Source: Candidatus Komeilibacteria bacterium RIFCSPLOWO2_02_FULL_48_11 (GTDB lineage: Bacteria; Patescibacteriota; Patescibacteriia; UBA2169). From it: a stretch of 5,075 bases of DNA. Each line of letters opens with the position of its first letter. The first letter of the stretch is position 1. Under the pieces are notes generated by a model, which worked only from the letters and a program-made list of their open reading frames with translations, searched no databases and was not told the DNA's origin. Made by a program: the position numbers and the translations under genes. Of the stretch, positions 1 through 5,075 are shown piece after piece. The DNA lies in the NCBI GenBank assembly GCA_001818435.1, contig MHKO01000047.1, positions 1 through 5,075 on the forward strand, written 5' to 3'.

Positions 1-25
1 AAAACATAAAATAAAAACAAAAACT

Positions 26-976
26 ATGTCTTTGCCTAAAGATGTTATCCATTACATCAAAGGATTGATGTGCTCTTTTGAGAATGCCAGCTGCGTGTCC
101 CTGTCAAGGTATTCGCCGTGCAGCCATGATAGCCTAGCAAGGGTTCTCAATGGAAAAAAGTTTTGTTGGCAAACACTCCTGCAAAACTTTCTCCTGAGAA
201 CCTTTGGCAGACTGCAAGGCGGGTATCTGATGATTGACGACACGGTCATCTCCAAGCAGTTCGCCAGAACGATCGAGAACGTGGCCTGGATATTTGACAG
301 CAAAATCAAGAAAAGCATTCTTGGCCTCAATCTGGTAATGCTCGCCTGGTCGAACGGCAAGATAACTATCCCTCTTGCCATTAGAGTATACCAGAAACAG
401 AGCGGAAAAACGAAGATTGATTTAGCTCTTGAACTTCTGGCCTATGCCAAAAAGCTGGGAATCAAGCCAAAATTCGTGGTTTTTGACTCCTGGTATACGG
501 CCGCGGAACTAATGAAAAGGGTGGCGGCCTACCGTTGGACATTCGTCGCGCGGCTCAAGAAGAACAGAAAACTTAACAACATTCCAGTGAGAGAATTTCA
601 TCGCCATCCCTACTGGATGGAACAAGGAACGCTTAGTGGCGGCATCAAAGCATTGGTTGTCAGACACGGCGCCAAATACTTCGCTTCCAACAATCTGTCC
701 TTGTCCAAACAGGAATTGCTCTCCGCCTACCAGAGCCGTTGGGAGATTGAAACCGTCTTTCGAGCCTTGCACGACAAGCTCGGTCTGGACGAATGCCAGG
801 CTCGAAAACTGGAATCGCAGATGGCGCATTTCCATCTTTGTCTGATGGCGTATGTCGCGCTGGAAAAGGAGAGTCTCATCCAAAAGAGAAGTTTTTACCA
901 AATCAAGCGGGCTTGCAGTTTTGACTTCAATACTGCGGATAACATTGTATCTATGCTATTTTTTCAAGGTGCGTAA
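26..976 (+). CDS. DDE transposase, IS4 superfamily (IS701/IS4-like)
   Basis: This 316-residue protein should cut and rejoin IS ends through an RNase H-fold DDE active site. The first acidic residue is in MIDDTV (D71 or D72), the second in VVFDSWYTA (D154), and the third in YQSRWEIETVF (E242). The last is the IS4-type signature Y-2-R-3-E (Y235, R238, E242), followed by K251 two residues later than in the canonical spacing. Residues 1-65 form a small N-terminal domain. After E242 a helical tail (MAHFHLCLMAYVALE) closes the fold, so the gene appears complete and possibly active. The start at 26 is preceded by an A-rich stretch with no Shine-Dalgarno. The TAA stop (974-976) lies inside the right terminal repeat, a compact arrangement. 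Family placement within IS4/IS701/ISH3-like groups is uncertain; the transposase call is firm. Confidence 0.93.
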   Translation: MSLPKDVIHYIKGLMCSFENASCVSLSRYSPCSHDSLARVLNGKKFCWQTLLQNFLLRTFGRLQGGYLMIDDTVISKQFARTIENVAWIFDSKIKKSILGLNLVMLAWSNGKITIPLAIRVYQKQSGKTKIDLALELLAYAKKLGIKPKFVVFDSWYTAAELMKRVAAYRWTFVARLKKNRKLNNIPVREFHRHPYWMEQGTLSGGIKALVVRHGAKYFASNNLSLSKQELLSAYQSRWEIETVFRALHDKLGLDECQARKLESQMAHFHLCLMAYVALEKESLIQKRSFYQIKRACSFDFNTADNIVSMLFFQGA

Positions 977-982
977 GTCCTG
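968..982 (-). repeat. Putative right terminal inverted repeat of the IS
   Basis: On the minus strand the outermost bases read CAGGACTTACGCACC. The transposase stop codon TAA (974-976) is embedded in it. The partner repeat would be upstream of the window, so pairing cannot be shown here; the call rests on position and on resemblance to known IS ends recalled from memory. Confidence 0.55.
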
Positions 983-990
983 TAAATAAT

Positions 991-1257
991 ATGAAAACTC
1001 CCCAATGGATTAAAAAATTAGGCGGACATGCCGGTGAACTGTATGTGGCGGCGGAACTATCAAAATGTGGCAATGTTGCCTATCTAAAATTTTTACTTCA
1101 TTTCATTACGCAAAAACTTCAGATATGCAAGAAGACGAAAACTAAGAAAAAGGAAAATACCATAAGGCGCTTTAGGCAAAGGGCATTCACCCTTGGCCTG
1201 GAAACCTGGTATGCCCGGCAGTATCCGAAATTAGCCAGATTTTGCGATGTTTCTTAA
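991..1257 (+). pseudogene. 5' remnant of a PD-(D/E)XK-type nuclease gene, joined to unrelated sequence
   Basis: The open frame encodes 88 residues. Residues 1-32 (LGGHAGELYVAAELSKCGNVAYL) match the first helix of PD-(D/E)XK nuclease-like proteins, where a conserved glutamate in G-E-x-x-V-A-x-E-L (E16) is followed by a glycine turn (G27). The expected next parts, a catalytic Asp and an E-x-K motif, are missing. From about residue 33 (base 1087) the sequence becomes lysine-rich and unlike any nuclease I know, ending at a TAA (1255-1257). The start codon sits 8 bases after the IS right end and has no Shine-Dalgarno, so the IS probably separated the gene from its promoter. I read it as the stump of a defence or restriction-type nuclease broken by deletion. 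It might instead be a short functional protein, which I think unlikely. Confidence 0.55.
1087..1257. other. Unassigned segment between the nuclease stump and the AbiE promoter
   Basis: This stretch is open in the frame of the preceding remnant but encodes no recognisable domain. Its second half (from about 1165) uses a balanced codon mixture and reads ...TLGLETWYARQYPKL, which looks like the tail of another protein, whereas the first half is A/T-rich and lysine-coding. It contains an imperfect hairpin at 1174-1199 (AGGCAAAGGG / CCCTTGGCCT, one mismatch, 6-base loop) without a T tract. I cannot assign a function; a deletion scar joining two unrelated sequences fits best. Confidence 0.4.
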
Positions 1258-1270
1258 AAGGTGCTAAAAT
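1242..1270 (+). promoter_or_regulatory. Predicted sigma70-type promoter of the first abiE operon
   Basis: The -35 element is TTGCGA (1242-1247, 4 of 6 consensus). A 17-bp spacer leads to the -10 element TAAAAT (1265-1270, 5 of 6), extended by an upstream TG (TGcTAAAAT). Transcription would start near 1277, giving a leader of about 60 bases that contains the large inverted repeat before the abiEi ATG at 1339. The -35 lies within the last codons of the upstream remnant frame. Confidence 0.6.
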
Positions 1271-1281
1271 AGCGTTATTAG

Positions 1282-1323
1282 CCGTTTCAGTTTTTCTACC
1301 ATATTGTAGAAAAACTGAAACGG
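1282..1323. promoter_or_regulatory. Perfect 18-bp inverted repeat, likely AbiEi operator
   Basis: The arms CCGTTTCAGTTTTTCTAC (1282-1299) and its exact reverse complement (1306-1323) flank a 6-base centre (CATATT). The repeat lies just downstream of the predicted transcription start and ends 15 bases before the abiEi ATG. Characterised AbiEi proteins repress their own operon by binding inverted repeats in the promoter, so an operator is the natural reading. In the transcript it could also form an 18-bp hairpin close to the start codon. It lacks a T tract on either side, so it is not a standard terminator. Confidence 0.7.
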
Positions 1324-1338
1324 ATAGTTTGTACGAAT

Positions 1339-1965
1339 ATGACCAAAAAATTACAAAGCAGAGAAGTGGAAGAAAAGCTGAAAACCTTGGGGCTGGTGGT
1401 GTTTACGCCACGGGAATTTCAAGGTGTTTTTGGCGTATCAAAAAAAGCCGCTTCCATGTTTATCTTAAACAACGCGAAAAGCGGCTTATTTATAAAATTG
1501 CGCAACAACTTTTACGCCATCAAAGACAGCCATCACGATTATTCTTTTATCTCCAACCAATTATATCAACCGTCGTATGTGTCTCTGGAAACTGCCCTGT
1601 CGCATTATAAAATTATTCCCGAGGTAGTGTACGGCAATACTTCCATCACCACAAAAGCAACTCGGGAATTCACAACCCCAATAGGCAATTTTACCTATCA
1701 ACATATTAAAACCGAGGCATTCACCGGGTATCAGTTACAAGAGATTGATAGATATAAAGCGCTGTTTGCGGAACCGGAAAAGGCCTTGGCGGACTATTTA
1801 TATTTTGTCGACCTTAAAAAGGTATCGCTTAATGACCGCTTGAAATTAAAGAATATCAATAAGCAAAAACTCATTGAATACGCTAAACTGTTTAAACGGC
1901 CGAACATGTTAAAACTTATCAGCCAAATCTATGCTGACTCGCGTAAACCTCGAACAATTTACTAA
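1339..1965 (+). CDS. abiEi: AbiEi-type antitoxin and autorepressor (type IV toxin-antitoxin)
   Basis: This 208-residue protein is expected to neutralise the AbiEii toxin without a stable protein-protein complex and to repress its own operon. An N-terminal winged-helix DNA-binding domain spans about residues 8-63 (FTPREFQGVFGVSKKAASMFI as helix-turn-helix, then the wing GLFIKLRNNFYAI). The C-terminal domain has the family hallmarks PSYVSLETALSHY (78-90), GNFTYQHIKTEAF (116-128) and AEPEKALADYLYF (144-156). Length is typical of AbiEi proteins. The ATG at 1339 lies 15 bases after a perfect palindrome and has no Shine-Dalgarno. The 3' end overlaps the toxin gene by 35 bases in another frame, typical of this operon. 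It is related to but clearly diverged from the second AbiEi at 4419. Confidence 0.9.
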   Translation: MTKKLQSREVEEKLKTLGLVVFTPREFQGVFGVSKKAASMFILNNAKSGLFIKLRNNFYAIKDSHHDYSFISNQLYQPSYVSLETALSHYKIIPEVVYGNTSITTKATREFTTPIGNFTYQHIKTEAFTGYQLQEIDRYKALFAEPEKALADYLYFVDLKKVSLNDRLKLKNINKQKLIEYAKLFKRPNMLKLISQIYADSRKPRTIY

Positions 1966-2659
1966 GCAGGCGCAAACAAAACTTGTAAATGTGGCCAGAG
2001 AATACTGCCAGCATTTGTTTTTGTCTTATCTGTATCAACAGCCGGGATCAGAAAGATTGCTCTTTAAGGGCGGCACCGCTTTGCGGATTGTCTTTCATAG
2101 CCCCCGCTATTCCGAAGACCTTGATTTTACCGGGGTTAAAGTTATCCAATCCGAAATTGAAGAGCTTTTCACCAATACTTTGGCGAATATGGAAAAAACC
2201 GGTATTCATGTGGGGATTAAAGAGGGCAAGCATACAACCGGCGGGTATCTCGGCATAATGGAATTTGATGTTTACGGCGAGATAATAGAAATCTATTTTG
2301 AAGTTTCTTTGCGAAACGGCAAACGCATTACCGGTGTTAGACAATTCATTGAAAATGATTATATACAAGCATACACTCTAGTATGTCTGCCTACGAAAGT
2401 ATTTATTCAAGGCAAGCTTGACGCGCTCATGAATCGCCATAAGCCGAGGGATTTTTACGATTATTTTTTCCTGCTCTCGGGTAATTATCCGCTGGTAAAA
2501 GATAAAGACAATTTGGCAAAGACGCTTAAGCTATTGACGGAAGCCGGCTATAATTTTAGAAACGAACTCAAGGAATTATTGCCCGCTAGCCATATAATGC
2601 ACCTGCGGGATTTCAAGAAGATTTTGGAGCAAAAAATTTTAAGTTTTGGCGTAAAATAA
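1931..2659 (+). CDS. abiEii: AbiEii-type nucleotidyltransferase toxin (DUF1814 family)
   Basis: The 242-residue protein belongs to the polymerase-beta-like nucleotidyltransferase toxins. Characterised relatives bind GTP (AbiEii) or add nucleotides to tRNA acceptor ends (MenT), halting growth in phage-infected or stressed cells. The glycine motif FKGGTAL (45-51) precedes the metal-binding pair SEDLDF (D63 and D65). A third acidic position is probably E124 in IYFEVS, and the family's final motif is seen as K162 to R169-HKPRD-FYD (R173, D174, D177). All key residues are present, so the toxin should be active. The ATG at 1931 lies within abiEi (35-base overlap), has no Shine-Dalgarno and implies translational coupling. 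The N-terminus MLTRVNLEQF resembles other family starts, which supports it over the internal GTG at 1991. The exact substrate is unknown. Confidence 0.92.
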   Translation: MLTRVNLEQFTKQAQTKLVNVAREYCQHLFLSYLYQQPGSERLLFKGGTALRIVFHSPRYSEDLDFTGVKVIQSEIEELFTNTLANMEKTGIHVGIKEGKHTTGGYLGIMEFDVYGEIIEIYFEVSLRNGKRITGVRQFIENDYIQAYTLVCLPTKVFIQGKLDALMNRHKPRDFYDYFFLLSGNYPLVKDKDNLAKTLKLLTEAGYNFRNELKELLPASHIMHLRDFKKILEQKILSFGVK

Positions 2660-2671
2660 TTTGAATCACTA

Positions 2672-2824
2672 ATGCCGCGCAACATCATCACGACCCCGGA
2701 GCAGAAGTTCTCCGATGAGCTAAAGATAGAATTACAAGTCGCCAAGAGCGCCAAGTTTGCGGTTGGCTGGTTTTTTATTTCCGGGCTCAAAGAACTAAAA
2801 GACGAGATAGATAAACTTTTGTAG
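2672..2824 (+). pseudogene. 5' stub of a phospholipase-D-like, helicase-associated gene
   Basis: A 50-codon frame starts 12 bases after the abiEii stop. It encodes MPRNIITTPEQKFSDELK followed by KSAKFAVGWFFISGLKELKDEI. This resembles the opening of PLD-fold nuclease domains at the N-terminus of SNF2/DEAD-type helicases in defence islands, where the first strand (AVGWFF-SG) is normally followed by a K-L-R-L-L-I-G strand and later an HxK motif. Here the frame ends at TAG (2822-2824) before any catalytic residue, and translation past the stop gives no PLD sequence. The downstream gene is on the opposite strand, its stop only 39 bases away, so the rest of the gene was probably deleted. It may have been the third gene of the abiE transcript. 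Family identification is by recalled sequence style and is moderately sure. Confidence 0.6.
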
Positions 2825-2863
2825 ATTGTAGCCAGAGAGCTTGCCTTGGCTTTGACTGTCTGG

Positions 2864-4309
2864 TTATTTGGCCAGATAGAAAAGATTCATAACATTCATT
2901 TCGTACCACGCCTTTTTAGCAACCATTTCCTTGTTGTCCGCAATCCACTGGTCCCAGCCCTCAAGCAATTGCGGGCTTTTTTTGTAGGTTTCTTCAACCT
3001 GGCCCAGTACATCCGGGGAAAGCATGGTCATTTCATACCGGTTGATGCGGGAATCTTGCCGCGCGCTCAAAGCCAAATTGGCGCGGAACACGAACTGCTC
3101 AACCGGAGCAATTGCGATAACCGCGTACATCCACAGCAAAAGGAAAACCGCGGCCTTGAGCAGATTAGCGCGCGCGCTCGCAAACATGCGGCCAATGAGC
3201 CAGATGAGCAACACGGCGCAGAAGACAACCGTATACGAGGCATAGAATTTTTCATAGCTGAACCCGTAGCCAAACACGTACAAGACCAGGCGCCAGGCCG
3301 CGCTCCCTAGCAGGAGCAGAGAGGCGGTTGCGAAGCCGAGCAGAAGGCGCTGGACCGGCTTATTAGTCCGACGATAGCAGGCGAAAAAGAACGCAATGTT
3401 CAGAATTGTCAAAACAAACAACTGCCAGAAGCCGCTTTTTACCAGGCTCTCGGTTGTCTTAAAATCAATTGGCAGTTGATTCACCCAGAGGCGGTTTATC
3501 TGCAGCCACAGGAAAATCACATACAACCCCAGGATGCCAGCCAGAACAATGCCGGCAATGAGCGAATCAGTCTGGCGCGGAACGCCGTCATCATCACTGC
3601 CGGCCCGGCTCTGGCGCAAAGAAAAGAAGAGCGAGAGAATTCCGATAAGCAGAATCACAAAGACAAAAATCCGTCCGGCCAGTTCAGGGTCTATAAATTG
3701 GCCGAGCCAGTCGTAGAACGCGGATACTATGGAGCCGAACGTTGGGTCAGCCGAGCCAAGGAGAGGCGCCACAATAATCGTTCCAATAACAGCCAATAGG
3801 ATTAGGCCCAGGGCCGCGCGCTTTCCAGCGCGCCATTTGTCATTCTCCCTTGGAGACAAGGCCGTGATAAGGCAGAGCGCGCTTTTGGGTATTAGGCCTA
3901 AAATCCAGGCCCAGCGTTCAATCACTTGAACAACGAATTTTGCGCCCCACTGGAAAGAAGCGGCCCGGGGATGAGCCGCGTAAGTCAGAAATATCATAGC
4001 AAAAACCGGAATCGCGAATAGGTTGACTATTTTGATGAACGGATTGTCATAGAGCGCGTAGCTGGCGCCAATCAAAAGCAAAGGCATAATCCAGGCCAGG
4101 TTTTTGGCTGAGAAAAACTTCCGTTCTTGCAACCCGATCCGCACGCCGGCGGCAAGGAGAGCAATCAAAAACAGGCTCATGTTCGCTCCAAGCGCGTAAG
4201 GTCCGTCTTGCCACCAGCCCCATAAAAAGACAACCCAAAACAAGGCCAGAGCCGCGCTGGCTGCCAGGAGCGCTCGGCTGCGCTCGGTTGTTTGGGTTTC
4301 CGGTAGCAT
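2864..4309 (-). CDS. Polytopic membrane protein, DUF4153/DUF4173 type
   Basis: This 481-residue protein is strongly hydrophobic with about 11-12 probable membrane helices (roughly residues 13-33, 43-60, 71-88, 91-111, 134-151, 164-186, 212-231, 249-272, 294-312, 321-337, 354-376 and 384-404) and a soluble C-terminal tail from about 405. Features recalled from the DUF4153/DUF4173 group are VKSGFWQLFVLTILN (290-304), the segment AWRLVLYVFGYGFSYEKFY (338-356), and a late RINRYEM motif (421-427). Its biochemical role is not known; some relatives sit near two-component regulators. The start at 4309 follows a good TATAAT by 10 bases, so the mRNA is nearly leaderless. The gene is visibly richer in G and C than both AbiE modules and looks intact, perhaps a piece of older chromosome between imported modules. 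It converges on the PLD stub. Confidence 0.75.
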   Translation of the reverse strand: MLPETQTTERSRALLAASAALALFWVVFLWGWWQDGPYALGANMSLFLIALLAAGVRIGLQERKFFSAKNLAWIMPLLLIGASYALYDNPFIKIVNLFAIPVFAMIFLTYAAHPRAASFQWGAKFVVQVIERWAWILGLIPKSALCLITALSPRENDKWRAGKRAALGLILLAVIGTIIVAPLLGSADPTFGSIVSAFYDWLGQFIDPELAGRIFVFVILLIGILSLFFSLRQSRAGSDDDGVPRQTDSLIAGIVLAGILGLYVIFLWLQINRLWVNQLPIDFKTTESLVKSGFWQLFVLTILNIAFFFACYRRTNKPVQRLLLGFATASLLLLGSAAWRLVLYVFGYGFSYEKFYASYTVVFCAVLLIWLIGRMFASARANLLKAAVFLLLWMYAVIAIAPVEQFVFRANLALSARQDSRINRYEMTMLSPDVLGQVEETYKKSPQLLEGWDQWIADNKEMVAKKAWYEMNVMNLFYLAK

Positions 4310-4319
4310 AGTGATTTAC

Positions 4320-4348
4320 ATTATATCGCATCCCGGGAGCCGCGGCAA
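4320..4348 (-). promoter_or_regulatory. Predicted promoter of the DUF4153-like gene
   Basis: On the minus strand, -35 TTGCCG (4348-4343, 4 of 6) and -10 TATAAT (4325-4320, perfect) are separated by 17 bp. The expected transcription start is near 4313, only about 4 bases before the ATG at 4309. No Shine-Dalgarno fits in that space, so translation would be of the leaderless type. Confidence 0.6.
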
Positions 4349-4377
4349 CTGGCGCATCGGCGGTTGATTTAACGTTC

Positions 4378-4406
4378 TTGACACAGTATTTCAGTTTTGA
4401 TACAAT
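4378..4406 (+). promoter_or_regulatory. Predicted promoter of the second abiE operon
   Basis: The -35 element is TTGACA (4378-4383, perfect). A 17-bp spacer leads to the -10 element TACAAT (4401-4406, 5 of 6) with an extended-10 TG (4398-4399). Transcription should start around 4413, about 6 bases before the ATG at 4419, giving a near-leaderless mRNA without a Shine-Dalgarno. This is an almost ideal promoter, implying a need for tight repression. Confidence 0.75.
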
Positions 4407-4413
4407 AGTGTCA
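4379..4413. promoter_or_regulatory. Inverted repeats covering the second abiEi promoter, candidate operator
   Basis: TGACAC (4379-4384) pairs with GTGTCA (4408-4413), bracketing the core promoter. Inside, GTAT (4386-4389) pairs with ATAC (4400-4403). The inner block GTATTTCAGTTTTGATAC shares TTTCAGTTTT and the final TAC, at the same spacing, with an arm of the palindrome before the first abiEi gene. A repressor bound here would block RNA polymerase directly. Confidence 0.45.
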
Positions 4414-4418
4414 TAATT

Positions 4419-5036
4419 ATGAAAAGTGCAAAAAACCTAATAGAACAGCTTAAATTTTTGCCTTATTTCAGTAAAAATGCCATTTTTCAGCTTGGAAAAC
4501 AGCTTGGGCTTAAAGATGCTACGATTGATACCTATATCAGCCGTTTTTTGAAAAACAAAGAAATTTTGCGGCTCAAAAACGGGCTTTATACGTCGGCTGA
4601 TTTTTTTGATAAAAATCGGAGTGAAATTTCCTACGCGTTTTATCTGGCCAACATACTGCGCTCACCTTCATACGTCAGTTCCTGGACAGCGCTTCAGTAT
4701 TACAATCTGGCCACTGAAGCCATACGCGCTATTACGTCAGTGACGCCAAAAGTTACGATGAGCTATCAGACTAAAGCCGGCAGCTTTGCTTATCAGTCAA
4801 TAAAGAAAGAATTATTTTCGGATTTTTCTTTGGTTAAAGGAAAGTTTGATTTTTTTATCGCCACGCCGGTCAAGGCCTTGTTTGACGCGCTCTATTTTAA
4901 AACTCATCAGTTCCGCGGCGTTCGATTGAAAGACATCAAGCCGTTGATTGAGGCCTGGCGGATAGATTTTGATGAAATGGACAAAGATGAACAGTCCAAA
5001 TTTTACGCCATGATTAAAAAACATCTCTCTATATGA
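4419..5036 (+). CDS. abiEi: Second AbiEi-type antitoxin and autorepressor
   Basis: The 205-residue protein has the same architecture as the first AbiEi. A winged-helix domain covers about residues 5-58 (FSKNAIFQLGKQLGLKDATI, then the wing ILRLKNGLYTS). The C-terminal domain carries PSYVSSWTALQYY (83-95), AGSFAYQSIKKELF (120-133) and ATPVKALFDALYF (148-160). Apart from these motifs it is clearly diverged from the copy at 1339, so it is not a recent duplication. It should antagonise the toxin encoded directly downstream, with which it overlaps by ATGA, and repress its own strong promoter 6 bases upstream of the predicted transcript start. The start at 4419 is the only ATG compatible with that promoter and the N-terminal helix. 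Confidence 0.9.
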   Translation: MKSAKNLIEQLKFLPYFSKNAIFQLGKQLGLKDATIDTYISRFLKNKEILRLKNGLYTSADFFDKNRSEISYAFYLANILRSPSYVSSWTALQYYNLATEAIRAITSVTPKVTMSYQTKAGSFAYQSIKKELFSDFSLVKGKFDFFIATPVKALFDALYFKTHQFRGVRLKDIKPLIEAWRIDFDEMDKDEQSKFYAMIKKHLSI

Positions 5037-5075
5037 GCGAACAAATTCTGGTTGTTTTAAAAAGAAAACTTGACG
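5033..5075 (+). CDS. Start of the partner gene, presumably AbiEii toxin (cut by window end)
   Basis: An ATG at 5033 overlaps the abiEi TGA stop (ATGA, 4-base overlap), the usual arrangement for translational coupling in AbiE operons. Only 14 complete codons are visible (MSEQILVVLKRKLD), too few for any family motif. Identification as the AbiEii nucleotidyltransferase is therefore by position alone; no competing reading frame opens here. Confidence 0.6.
   Translation, partial: MSEQILVVLKRKLD

Larger units (their letters stand above)
1..982 (+). mobile_element. Right-hand part of an IS4-superfamily insertion sequence (left end outside window)
   Basis: This segment holds a full-length DDE transposase and ends in a sequence that, read inward from the right on the minus strand, is CAGGACTTACGCACC (982-968). 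From memory, ends beginning with GGACTTACGC occur in several bacterial IS families, so I take base ~982 as the right boundary. The first 25 bases are A-rich and show no matching copy of this end, so the left terminal repeat must lie upstream of base 1. The target-site duplication cannot be determined without it; the bases directly after the end are TAAATAAT. Confidence 0.7.

Noticed and set aside
52..381. Minus-strand frames within the transposase (also 509-901)
   Set aside because: Antisense shadows of a transposase with clear DDE motifs.
1282..1323. The large palindrome as an intrinsic terminator
   Set aside because: No T tract follows on either strand and it lies between a good promoter and an ATG; an operator or leader hairpin fits better.
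1242..1610. 122-codon plus-strand frame
   Set aside because: It runs through the promoter and palindrome and overlaps abiEi out of frame; its peptide has no recognisable domain.
2822..2824. TAG as a recoded or readthrough codon extending the PLD-like stub
   Set aside because: The following frame (IVARELALAL...) has no PLD similarity and runs antisense into the membrane gene.
2830..2851. Possible terminator AGCCA/TGGCT between the convergent genes
   Set aside because: Only 5-bp arms with a 12-base loop and no T tract; too weak to annotate.
2846..3310. 154-codon plus-strand frame, and similar frames at 3024-3245, 3476-3799 and 3729-3929
   Set aside because: All are antisense to the well-supported membrane protein gene and arise from its GC-rich codons.
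4270..4287. Direct repeat GCGCTCGG twice with a 10-base period
   Set aside because: It falls in coding sequence for Ser/Arg/Glu codons near the membrane protein start, and two short copies are not evidence of a repeat element.

Overview
The window looks like a piece of an accessory (defence-type) gene island in a bacterial chromosome or metagenome contig. Standard stop codons fit all genes (TAA, TAG and TGA all end ORFs at sensible places). Promoters are sigma70-like with 17-bp spacers. Shine-Dalgarno sequences are almost absent, and two predicted transcripts start within a few bases of the ATG. This style, together with the set of genes, is compatible with candidate-phyla (Patescibacteria/CPR-like) genomes, but no marker gene is present, so the taxonomic guess is weak.

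Layout, left to right. (1) Bases 1-982 are the right part of an IS4-superfamily insertion sequence: one complete DDE transposase whose stop codon lies inside the right terminal inverted repeat. (2) Eight bases beyond the IS end begins a broken gene, the N-terminal ~32 codons of a PD-(D/E)XK-type nuclease fused to unrelated sequence. (3) A sigma70-like promoter and a perfect 18-bp inverted repeat lead into a complete AbiE-type (type IV) toxin-antitoxin operon: abiEi antitoxin/repressor (1339-1965) overlapping abiEii nucleotidyltransferase toxin (1931-2659). (4) A 50-codon stub of a phospholipase-D-like (helicase-associated) protein follows 12 bases later and stops abruptly. (5) On the minus strand lies an intact, more GC-rich gene for a polytopic membrane protein of the DUF4153/DUF4173 type (4309-2864). 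(6) A 109-bp divergent intergenic region carries one promoter for each direction. (7) A second, diverged abiEi gene (4419-5036) overlaps by ATGA the start of a gene cut by the window end, presumably its abiEii toxin.

How the parts fit. Two AbiE modules, two decapitated nuclease/helicase genes and an IS within 5 kb point to a defence island with active turnover. The AbiEi proteins are expected to repress their own promoters. The strongest regulatory signals are the perfect palindrome just downstream of the first abiEi promoter and a TTTCAGTTTT core shared by that palindrome and the -35/-10 spacer of the second abiEi promoter, which raises the possibility of cross-regulation. I do not see a wholly new system. 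The most unusual elements are the operator pair, the two broken defence genes and the orphan-looking segment 1087-1257.
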